Positions 57,781 through 64,000 of a DNA stretch of 64,000 nt are shown here, in pieces (position 1 is the stretch's first letter; every line of letters starts with the position of its first letter). The DNA is from Actinoplanes cyaneus (lineage in GTDB: Bacteria > Actinomycetota > Actinomycetes > Mycobacteriales > Micromonosporaceae). Below the pieces are notes generated by a model. That model searched no databases. It saw nothing but the letters and a program-made list of their open reading frames with translations, and had not been told where the DNA came from. The translations under genes and the position numbers were made by a program. Location: NCBI RefSeq assembly GCF_016862095.1, contig NZ_BOMH01000038.1:62001-126000 (forward strand), given 5' to 3'.

Positions 57781-60398
57781 ATCAGATGGAGGGCCCGCGC
57801 CCGGCGCACCGCCTCGTTGCGCCGGGACGCGGACAGTTTCCGCAGGATGCTGCGCACGTGCGTCTTGACGGTGTTGACCGAGACGTACATCGAGGCGGCG
57901 ATCTCCTCGGTGGGCAGCATCTCCGCCATCCCGCGCAGCACGTCCAGCTCCCGCTTGCTCAGGGTTTCCACCACGACCGGCTCGGCGACCGACTGCTGAT
58001 GCCCGCCGGGCGCGGCCCCCAGCGCCGCCAGTTTCTCGTCGTCGCGCAACACCCGCCGCAACGCGCCCCACGCCTGGTGGACCGGGCGCCGCAGATTCTC
58101 CGGGGCGGCGACCCGCAGCCCGCGTCGCAGCGCCTCCCTGGCGCCCACCACGTCGTCCGCGCTCGCCGCCAGCATCGCCAGCAGCAACCAGGCGTCCAGG
58201 GCCACCGGCACCGTCACCCCCGCCGCGTCGGCGACCGTCCGGGCCACCTCGTGCGCCCGGCTCGGCTCGTCGCGGGCGAGAGCGAGCGTGGCGTCCAGCA
58301 CGGCCACGTCCGGGGTGCGCGGCTCCGGATACCCGGCGAGCACCTCGGCCGCGTCGTCGAGCCGGCCGGCGCCGATCAGCAGCCGGGCCCGGCCCAGGCC
58401 GATCTCGCGGCACAGCCACGGTGGCGCTTGCGGGACGGGCAGCAGCGCGTTCAGCGCGCCGCGCAGCTCGCCGCGGACCTGCAGACGACGGGACCTGACC
58501 ACCGCGTACGCGGCGGCCGCCAGCGGGTCCTCGCCGGTCTGCGCGCCGCGCAGGTGCCGGTCGGCGGCCTCGATGTCGTAGCGCTCCAGGGCCACCCAGG
58601 CGAGCACCACCTGAGCCGTCACCGGGCGGCGTTCCGGGCCGAGGCCGCACTGCCCGGCCAGGTCGAGCGCCTGCCGGGCGGCGGTCTCGGCACGGCCCAG
58701 GCGCCCGCGGTGCGCCTCCAGCGCCGCGATCGTGCGCAGGCAGTCGATGGTGACCGTCTCGCATCCGGCCGGCGCCGCCGCGACCGCCTCGGTGAGCACC
58801 TCGATCGCGCCGTCGACGTCGTCGCAGGCGCTGCGGGCGGCTCCCTCCGCGGCCAGCAGCAGCGCGCGTAGCTCGGGGTGCCGCGCCAGTTTCCGGGCCG
58901 GCGCCACGGCCAGGAACGCGTGGGCGACCTGCGCCAGTTCCCGCGCCCGTTCCGGCTCGGGGCCATCGGCGAGCAGGAGCAGCTGCATCAGGGAGCAGGC
59001 CAGGGTCAGGCCCTCCCCGCAGTCGCTGCCCTGGACGGCGAGCAGGTTCCCGGCCAGGGCGAACAGGTCGCGGGCCGCACCCCGGTCACCGTCGCCGTAG
59101 GCCAGCGCGGCCCGCGCCACGACGACCTCGGGCATGTCCAGGTGCTCCGGCAGCCCGGCGAGCAGGCCACCGAGCCGGCCGGCGCTTCCCTCGACGATCA
59201 GCCGGCCGATCGCGAAGTCCTCGATCACCATGGTCGCGGCCGTCCCCCAGTCCTGCGCGGCGACCGAGTGCCCGACCGCGTCGGCGAGCCTGCCGTGCTG
59301 CGACAGCCAGCGGGCGGCGCGCTGGTGCAGCAACACGATGTGCTCCGGCTCGGCCCAGGCCAGTTGGGCACGCAGCAGCTCGGCGAACAGCCGGTGGTAG
59401 CGGTACAGCCGGGCGCTCGCCCCGACCGGCTGGATGAACGCGTTCTCCCTGGTCAACTCCGCGAGCAACCGGACCGCGTCGGGCCGGTCGGTGACCGCGC
59501 CGGCCAGGTCCGCGGAGAACGTGTCCAGCACACTGGTCTCCAGCAGGAACTGCCGCATCGCGGGCGACTGGGTGCGCAGCACCTCACCGATGAAGTACTC
59601 GGCGATGGTGGACTCGTCACCGGAGATCGTCGTGACCATCCGGGTCACGTCCTCGCGTCCCTGCATCGCGCAGGCGCAGAGCCGGATCCCGGCCGCCCAT
59701 CCCTCGGTGCGTTCCAGCAATGTCGCCAGGTCCGGGCCGGCCAGCGGGACCCCGTGCAACTCCATCAGCCGGGCCGTCTCGTCAGCGGTGAACGCCAGGT
59801 CGGCGGAGCGCACCTCGCGGAGTTGACCGGCGAGCCGGTAACGGTAGAGCGGCAGCGGCGGATCCCAGCGCCCGGCCAGGATCACCCGCAGGCCGTGCGC
59901 GTGGGCGAGCAGGAACTCCAGGCCGGCCGCCCACTCGCGGCCGGGCATCTGGGCGACGCCGTCCAGGACCAGGACCACCGGGGTGGGCTGCTCGTCGATG
60001 ATCGCCGCGAGCCGGGCGAGCACCGCCCGGCTCGCGGCGGCGCCGGGAACGGCCGGTTCCGGGGCCGGCACACCGGCGCGGCGCAGGCCCTCCAGAACGT
60101 ACGACCACAGGTTGGCCGCCGGCTCGTCCCCGTTCTCACAGGTGATCCACGCGATCGGCCAGGTGACCGCACGGGACCGCACCCACGAGGCCAGCAGCTG
60201 CGTCTTTCCGCTGCCGGCGAGCCCGGTCACCACCGTGACCGGGCCGCGGACGCCCTCGCTGAGCCGCGCCAGCAGCGCCGGCCGCGCCACCATGAACGGC
60301 GGAGCGGCCGGAACCGCGAACTTCGAGGCGAGCAGAGAGCCGTCCGCGTCGTAGACGGATATGTCAGGTGAGTCAGTGGCAATCAGATCGATGGACAC
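57777..60398 (-). CDS. LAL-type LuxR transcriptional regulator (MalT-like), copy 2
   Basis: The 873-residue protein is a paralogue of the regulator at 54413: Walker A VTGLAGSGKTQLLASWV, Walker B PVVLVLDGVAQM, a long helical TPR-like middle and a C-terminal LuxR HTH with LSKRELDVLRGMAEMLPTEE and IAASMYVSVNTVKTHVRSI. GTG 60398 follows a GGAGG site at 8 bases. Its N-terminus (MSIDLIATDSPDISVYDADG) differs from copy 1, so the two were probably duplicated long ago. It is convergent with the DUF7144 gene. Inducer and targets are unknown. Confidence 0.9.
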   Translation of the reverse strand: MSIDLIATDSPDISVYDADGSLLASKFAVPAAPPFMVARPALLARLSEGVRGPVTVVTGLAGSGKTQLLASWVRSRAVTWPIAWITCENGDEPAANLWSYVLEGLRRAGVPAPEPAVPGAAASRAVLARLAAIIDEQPTPVVLVLDGVAQMPGREWAAGLEFLLAHAHGLRVILAGRWDPPLPLYRYRLAGQLREVRSADLAFTADETARLMELHGVPLAGPDLATLLERTEGWAAGIRLCACAMQGREDVTRMVTTISGDESTIAEYFIGEVLRTQSPAMRQFLLETSVLDTFSADLAGAVTDRPDAVRLLAELTRENAFIQPVGASARLYRYHRLFAELLRAQLAWAEPEHIVLLHQRAARWLSQHGRLADAVGHSVAAQDWGTAATMVIEDFAIGRLIVEGSAGRLGGLLAGLPEHLDMPEVVVARAALAYGDGDRGAARDLFALAGNLLAVQGSDCGEGLTLACSLMQLLLLADGPEPERARELAQVAHAFLAVAPARKLARHPELRALLLAAEGAARSACDDVDGAIEVLTEAVAAAPAGCETVTIDCLRTIAALEAHRGRLGRAETAARQALDLAGQCGLGPERRPVTAQVVLAWVALERYDIEAADRHLRGAQTGEDPLAAAAYAVVRSRRLQVRGELRGALNALLPVPQAPPWLCREIGLGRARLLIGAGRLDDAAEVLAGYPEPRTPDVAVLDATLALARDEPSRAHEVARTVADAAGVTVPVALDAWLLLAMLAASADDVVGAREALRRGLRVAAPENLRRPVHQAWGALRRVLRDDEKLAALGAAPGGHQQSVAEPVVVETLSKRELDVLRGMAEMLPTEEIAASMYVSVNTVKTHVRSILRKLSASRRNEAVRRARALHLI

Positions 60399-60512
60399 AG
60401 TGGTTACCTCCGAGAGCCGACCCCATTTCGATCTCCTCGCTCAGACTCCCGGCACTACCACACCCGCGCATCGTCCGGATCGGATAGTCCGTCACCTTCG
60501 GTGCTGGTCACC

Positions 60513-61889
60513 TCACTCTCGGACTAGAACATGCGTTCCCCACGGCGGCAGGTCGACGAACAGCCCCTCCCCCGCCAGATCGCTGCCGGACCGCTCGAAC
60601 ACCCGCCCGTCCAGCCGGTCGACCAGACGCCAGGCCCGGCCGGGCACCTCGGCGCCCGGCAGCGGGACCCGGCCCTGGGACGGGTGCCCGGCGAAGTTGA
60701 CCACCACGACGGCGGAGTCCCAGGCCCAGGCGAGCAGGTCCTGGTGCGACTGGTTGTCCGGCCAGCCGAAGGTTTCCAGCATCCGCCACTGCCCCCGCCG
60801 GACGTCCGCGGCTGCCGCCACCACCCGGCGGTAGAAGTCGCGCAGGGCCTGATCCGGCTGCTCGTCCGGGAATCGGCCGAGGAAGACCGGCAGATGGACC
60901 CGCCGCCCCTCGAACTGCCCGTCGTGCCAGAGCGTCGCGCCGGGCAGCGTGGCCACGACCACCGCAGCGGCCCGCGCGCGCCCGTCCGGGAAGGTTGCGG
61001 CGGCCCGCGGCTCGTCGTGGTTCTCCAGGAACCGGATCAGCCGGTCCTGATAGTCCAGCCCGGCGCTGAGGTGCTTGCGGACCGACCCGGCGTCCTCGTG
61101 GACCAGCCGGTCGTAGAGCCGCTTGTCGTAGCAGTGGTCGAAACCCTGCTGCTGCAGTTGCCATTCGGTGTCCCAGTAGGCCTCGGCGACCAGGGTCACG
61201 CCCGGGTGCCGTTCCCGCAGCCGGCCGATCACGTGCGGCCAGAACTCCTGCGCGGGCGGTGGACCGGCGAGTGCTCCCCACGTACGCGCGAAGATCTCGT
61301 TGATCAGCAGCATCGCCATGTCGCAGCGGATGCCGTCGCACTGGTCGGCGATGTCCGACAACGCGGCGACGGTGGCGTCCCGCATGCCCGGCGCGAACGC
61401 GTTGAGCTGCAGCACGTCCGGCCACGGCGGGAAGTACGGGTCGCGCCCGTTGGCGATGACGCCGTTCTCCCGCACGAACCAGTCCGGGTGCTCGGTGACC
61501 GCCGGGTGGTCCGGGGCGACGTGGTTGGGCACGTAGTCGAGGAACAGCTTGACGCCGCGCCGGCGCAGCTCCTCGCGGGCCCGGGCCAGCCCCTGCGGCC
61601 CGCCGAGCCGCTCGTCCACCCGATAGCGCCGCACGCAGTAGGGCGAGCCGACGTCGTCGTCCGGCCTCAGGTCGGGCAGCGCGTCGCGGAACGACCGCTG
61701 CAACTCCTCGTTGGACCTCGCCACGGCGATCCCGGCGGGGCTGCGCTCCCAGACCCCCATCAGCCAGACCGCGTCGATGCCGGGCGCGGCCACCTGGTCC
61801 CAGACCGTGCCGGGCACCTCGCCGAGGGTGACGCCTCCGAGGCCGGTCAGCCACGGCCACGTGTCGATCTCATAGATTACCGGACCCAT
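60513..61889 (-). CDS. GH13 family alpha-glycosidase/amylase-like enzyme
   Basis: The 458-residue protein starts MGPVIYEIDTWPWLTGLGG and shows the four GH13 regions: I LDYVPNHVAPDHP, II DGIRCDMAML with the nucleophile Asp, III TLVAEAYWDTEW with the acid Glu, and IV RFLENHDEPRAA. A short C-terminal beta domain follows. ATG 61889 has an AAGGAGA site, so the longer frame was cut. It has no signal peptide and no GlgB/TreS/TreZ marks I can name; it acts on alpha-glucan or trehalose-like substrates in the cytoplasm. It is isolated, 115 bp from the upstream LuxR gene start. Confidence 0.88.
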   Translation of the reverse strand: MGPVIYEIDTWPWLTGLGGVTLGEVPGTVWDQVAAPGIDAVWLMGVWERSPAGIAVARSNEELQRSFRDALPDLRPDDDVGSPYCVRRYRVDERLGGPQGLARAREELRRRGVKLFLDYVPNHVAPDHPAVTEHPDWFVRENGVIANGRDPYFPPWPDVLQLNAFAPGMRDATVAALSDIADQCDGIRCDMAMLLINEIFARTWGALAGPPPAQEFWPHVIGRLRERHPGVTLVAEAYWDTEWQLQQQGFDHCYDKRLYDRLVHEDAGSVRKHLSAGLDYQDRLIRFLENHDEPRAAATFPDGRARAAAVVVATLPGATLWHDGQFEGRRVHLPVFLGRFPDEQPDQALRDFYRRVVAAAADVRRGQWRMLETFGWPDNQSHQDLLAWAWDSAVVVVNFAGHPSQGRVPLPGAEVPGRAWRLVDRLDGRVFERSGSDLAGEGLFVDLPPWGTHVLVRE

Positions 61890-62121
61890 CACGACTCTCC
61901 TTCGCTGCCGATCCCCGGCCCTGTCACGACTCGCCGGAGAACTGGTTGACGACGCCGGCCATGCCCTCATCGAGCAGATTGCGCCCGGCGAACAGGCTCG
62001 CCGGACACCGCGGCGAGGCCGGTCTGGTGCGCGGCGCCGAGCCCTGCGCCGTTGCCGCCGTGCACGTGCTCCGGCGACCGGAATCAGATGCCGTCAGTAT
62101 GCGGTGCCCGGGAACAGGAAA

Positions 62122-62146
62122 CGCCGCCCGAACGGATCGGGCGGCG
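62122..62146. terminator. Hairpin terminator of the DUF1269 gene
   Basis: CGCCGCCCGA, loop ACGGA, TCGGGCGGCG form a 10-bp perfect stem 18 bp after the DUF1269 stop. Weak T-run on the minus strand. Confidence 0.75.
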
Positions 62147-62164
62147 CTTCTGTCGGGAACCTTC

Positions 62165-62659
62165 CTACTGCCGGGGGGAGCCGTGCAGTGCTTCCTGGAG
62201 CTCCTCCTCGGTCTCCTTCGGCAGCGACGACTTGAGCACCGTGCCACCGAAGCGGCTCAGCGAGGCGACCGCCTTGTCCGGCGTGACCGACTCGACCACC
62301 AGGAACAGCGCCGACGTTCCCGGTTGGAGCTCCTCACGGATCCGCTCCTGGAACTCCTTGTTGATCGCGTTCTTGGCGATCTTGCCGGTGAGCGCGCCCA
62401 GCCCGGCGCCGACCGCCATGCCCAGGATCGGGACGAAGAACAGCATCCCGAACAGCAGGCCCCAGAACATGCCCCACGTCGCGCCGCCGCCCACCGCGTG
62501 GTGGCTGGTGGTGACGTGGAACTTGCCCTCCCGATCCCGGATGATCACCGCGATCGCGTCCGGCTGGATGATCAGGTCCTTGGCCAGCCGGTTCGCCTCC
62601 AGCGACGCCGCTGTCGCCGTGGTCTCGTCGGGATATCCGATGGCGACCAGTGTTGCCAT
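62165..62659 (-). CDS. DUF1269 family membrane protein
   Basis: The 164-residue protein starts MATLVAIGYPDETTATAASL and has a strand-helix N-terminal half (IIQPDAIAVIIRDREGKFHV), a long glycine-rich hydrophobic segment (TWGMFWGLLFGMLFFVPILG then MAVGAGLGALTGKI) and a C-terminal SALFLVVESVTPDKAVASL. This is the DUF1269 pattern: a ferredoxin-like domain split by a membrane-inserted glycine-rich hairpin. ATG 62659 follows AGGAG. It is 53 bp from a dyad motif. A role in envelope stress is inferred from context and family. Confidence 0.85.
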   Translation of the reverse strand: MATLVAIGYPDETTATAASLEANRLAKDLIIQPDAIAVIIRDREGKFHVTTSHHAVGGGATWGMFWGLLFGMLFFVPILGMAVGAGLGALTGKIAKNAINKEFQERIREELQPGTSALFLVVESVTPDKAVASLSRFGGTVLKSSLPKETEEELQEALHGSPRQ

Positions 62660-62712
62660 GACGTACTCCTTCCGCTCGATGCCGCCAGTCAGCCACGTCG
62701 CGCCGCGCCGAT

Positions 62713-62733
62713 CCTCATTCCGCGGGGATGACT
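62713..62733. promoter_or_regulatory. 21-bp dyad motif copy
   Basis: CCTCATTCC-GCG-GGGATGACT. It lies 53 bp upstream of the DUF1269 gene. Confidence 0.6.
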
Positions 62734-62764
62734 TCGCCCGTGGCCGCAAGCCCGGGCGGCGCCC

Positions 62765-62785
62765 GTTCATCCCGGACGAGCGATG
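62765..62785. promoter_or_regulatory. 21-bp dyad motif, variant copy 3 (reverse orientation)
   Basis: GTTCATCCC-GGAC-GAGCGATG is, on the other strand, the same variant as the copies at 10107 and 13008 (CATCGCTCG...GGATGAA). It is 62 bp before the small protein gene at 62848. Confidence 0.5.
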
Positions 62786-62847
62786 CCGTCACCGCCCGCT
62801 GCCGCGAAGGTCAGGAAAACCACTGTCCGCGTACGACGGGAGCCGGC

Positions 62848-63054
62848 ATGTACGAGCGATACGAGATCCGGGTCCGCGGCTTCCTGGGACCGCTGCTGCG
62901 AAGAACGCTCGGCGACCTGCGGATCCGGACCATGCCACGCCAGTGCACCATCCGCGGCCGGCTCTCCGACGACGACCTGGAGCGCCTGCTCACCCGCCTC
63001 GACCGTTCCGGTGTCGAGGTGCTCTGCCTGACCTCGCTGAGGGAGAAACGATGA
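62848..63054 (+). CDS. Small cytoplasmic protein, paralogue of the product at 34003
   Basis: The 68-residue protein reads MYERYEIRVRGFLGPLLRRT, then CTIRGRLSDDDLERLLTRLD and SGVEVLCLTSLREKR. It aligns with the 74-residue protein at 34003-34227 over its length. The stop overlaps the ATG of DUF7144 copy 4 (ATGA), so the two are made together. A strand-helix-strand fold is predicted; function unknown. Confidence 0.78.
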   Translation: MYERYEIRVRGFLGPLLRRTLGDLRIRTMPRQCTIRGRLSDDDLERLLTRLDRSGVEVLCLTSLREKR

Positions 63055-63461
63055 CACACACCGCGTACGCCCGGAACAGTTCGTCCCCGTGGGTCGGCCT
63101 GGTCCTGTTCGCCGGGATCATGCTGCTGATCAACGGTGGTTTCGAGGTGATCGAAGGGATCGTGATGCTGGCCCGTGACGACATCGCGCAGGCCACCGCG
63201 GACGCTCTGGCGATCCCGGCCGACTTCACGTTCTGGGGCTGGATGCAGCTGATCCTCGGCGCGATCACGGTGCTGGCCGGGGTCGGCATCCTCTACGGCA
63301 AGACGTGGGCCCGGCTGGTCGTGATCGTGATCGGCGTGGTCAGCGTCTTCTCCAACATGATCATGCTGCCGGCCTACCCGTTCTGGTGCAGCATCGTGAT
63401 CGCCATCGACGTGCTCTGCATCTACGCGGTCGCGGCGCACGGCCGTGCGGTCCGGGCCTGA
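63051..63461 (+). CDS. DUF7144 family membrane protein (copy 4 of 4)
   Basis: The 136-residue protein has the family segments LVLFAGIMLLINGGFEVIEG, DDIAQATADALAIPADFTFW, GWMQLILGAITVLAGVGILY and PFWCSIVIAIDVLCIYAVAA-HGRAV. It is closest to copy 1 at 32447, and both have a paralogous 68-74 residue partner. It overlaps the partner gene by ATGA and is followed after 16 bp by an AI-2E family transporter gene. Confidence 0.85.
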   Translation: MTHTAYARNSSSPWVGLVLFAGIMLLINGGFEVIEGIVMLARDDIAQATADALAIPADFTFWGWMQLILGAITVLAGVGILYGKTWARLVVIVIGVVSVFSNMIMLPAYPFWCSIVIAIDVLCIYAVAAHGRAVRA

Positions 63462-63477
63462 CACCCGCCCGGGGGGC

Positions 63478-64000
63478 GTGCGGCTGCGCACCTCCGCGCC
63501 GGCCGCGCTGCTGCCCCGGGGCGTGCTCGTGCTGCTGGGCTTCGCCTGCCTGGTCGTCGTGGTGGCGGGGCTGCGCTGGGTCGCCGACCTGATCGGGCCG
63601 GTCTTCCTCGGGCTGATGCTGGTCGTGACGGTCAGCCCGTTCACCGGATGGCTGCGCCGGCGCGGCCTGCCGGTCTGGGCCGCGGCCGTCGCCACCGTGC
63701 TGGTCGTCTATCTGATCCTGGCCGCGCTCGGCGGCGCCCTGGCCGTCTCGGTGACCCGGCTGATCGACCTGATGCCGCAGTACCAGGCACAGTTCGCGAG
63801 CCTGCGCGACGATCTGGTCAGAGGCCTCGGCACGCTCGGCGTCAGCACCGACCAGGTGCGCGCCGCGCTGGCCGGCGCCGACACCGGCTCGATGGCCGGC
63901 CTGGTGCGGTCGCTGTTCGGCGGGCTCGCCGGGCTGCTGTCGAACACCCTGTTCCTGGTCGCGGTGCTGCTGTTCATGTGCCTGGACGCGGTCGGCTTCC
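63478..64000 (+). CDS. AI-2E family transporter, 5' part
   Basis: The gene runs off the right edge after about 174 codons. A GTG at 63478 follows a GGGGGG site; GTG 63445 is possible. The product has the AI-2E (PF01594) pattern: an N-terminal TM helix LVLLGFACLVVVVAGLRWVA, then DLIGPVFLGLMLVVTVSPF, WLRRRGLPVWAAAVATVLVV and, after a soluble region, LFGGLAGLLSNTLFLVAVLL. The family includes putative exporters and Na+/H+ antiporters. It likely shares the DUF7144 transcript. Confidence 0.8.
   Translation, partial: MRLRTSAPAALLPRGVLVLLGFACLVVVVAGLRWVADLIGPVFLGLMLVVTVSPFTGWLRRRGLPVWAAAVATVLVVYLILAALGGALAVSVTRLIDLMPQYQAQFASLRDDLVRGLGTLGVSTDQVRAALAGADTGSMAGLVRSLFGGLAGLLSNTLFLVAVLLFMCLDAVGF

Noticed and set aside
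60490..60515. Additional dyad motif copy between the LuxR and GH13 genes
   Set aside because: GTCACC and CCTCAC half-sites are present but as direct, not inverted, repeats and with wrong spacing.
1..64000. tRNA or rRNA genes
   Set aside because: No cloverleaf with a TTCGA-type T-loop and no rRNA signature segments were recognised by eye.

Overview
The window is 64 kb of very GC-rich DNA with dense, often overlapping genes, GTG starts and terminators that mostly lack a U-tract. Family content (tandem universal stress protein, DUF1918, DUF7144, an Rv1733c-like protein, MmyB-type HTH regulators paired with SDR enzymes, large LuxR regulators of the LAL class) points to a filamentous actinobacterium, most likely Micromonosporaceae and perhaps Actinoplanes. 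That placement is inference from gene content, not a database match.

Layout. 1-5.3 kb: the 5' end of an ion transporter, a STAS protein, a double-PAS hybrid histidine kinase, then a stress/hypoxia-looking set (universal stress protein, DUF1918, DoxX) with a DosR-like GGGAC-N4-GTCCC box. 5.3-11.7 kb: an MmyB-type regulator divergent from an SDR with a clean operator candidate, an M24 peptidase and MFS pair, and PPK2. 11.9-18.5 kb: a lipoprotein with a TKEP repeat, a ThrE-type exporter, and a tightly coupled DUF2231-APC permease-anchored protein-M20 dipeptidase operon. 18.5-20.3 kb: a second MmyB regulator/SDR module.

20.3-29.0 kb is a decayed, partly lower-GC accessory island. It holds two IS630-family elements (one truncated at its left end, one complete with a passenger gene), a Sel1-repeat protein, a frameshifted HEAT-repeat protein, an unusual two-TM protein with an internally duplicated domain, an orphan colicin-immunity-like protein, and MaoC and IS5-type remnants. 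29.1-31.9 kb: a TetX-like FAD monooxygenase and a hydrolase, divergent from a TetR regulator.

31.9-41.5 kb is rich in envelope/stress proteins: a six-gene operon with M48 protease, K+ channel, DUF7144 and HdeD, then a lipid kinase, DUF6325, a 26-residue arginine-rich peptide, YihY, an MFS transporter and an Rv1733c-like protein. 41.5-43.6 kb carries small accessory genes. 44.2-51.5 kb is a complete arginine deiminase operon (amidotransferase, antiporter-like permease, arcA, arcB, arcC) followed by a diguanylate cyclase. 51.6-64 kb has a membrane phosphatase-like protein, a second YihY protein, two large LuxR regulators around a DUF7144 gene, a GH13 enzyme, DUF1269, another DUF7144 pair and the start of an AI-2E family transporter.

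The most striking signal is a recurrent 21-bp dyad, roughly TCAYYCC-N3-GGRRTGA. I found it at twelve places; eleven are intergenic or in the extreme 3' end of a gene just before the next start. Several copies sit almost exactly 32-34 nt before a start codon. They link the stress-type genes, the ADI operon, the DUF7144 genes, ThrE, the APC operon and probably PPK2 into what looks like one regulon. I do not recognise the motif as a described operator.
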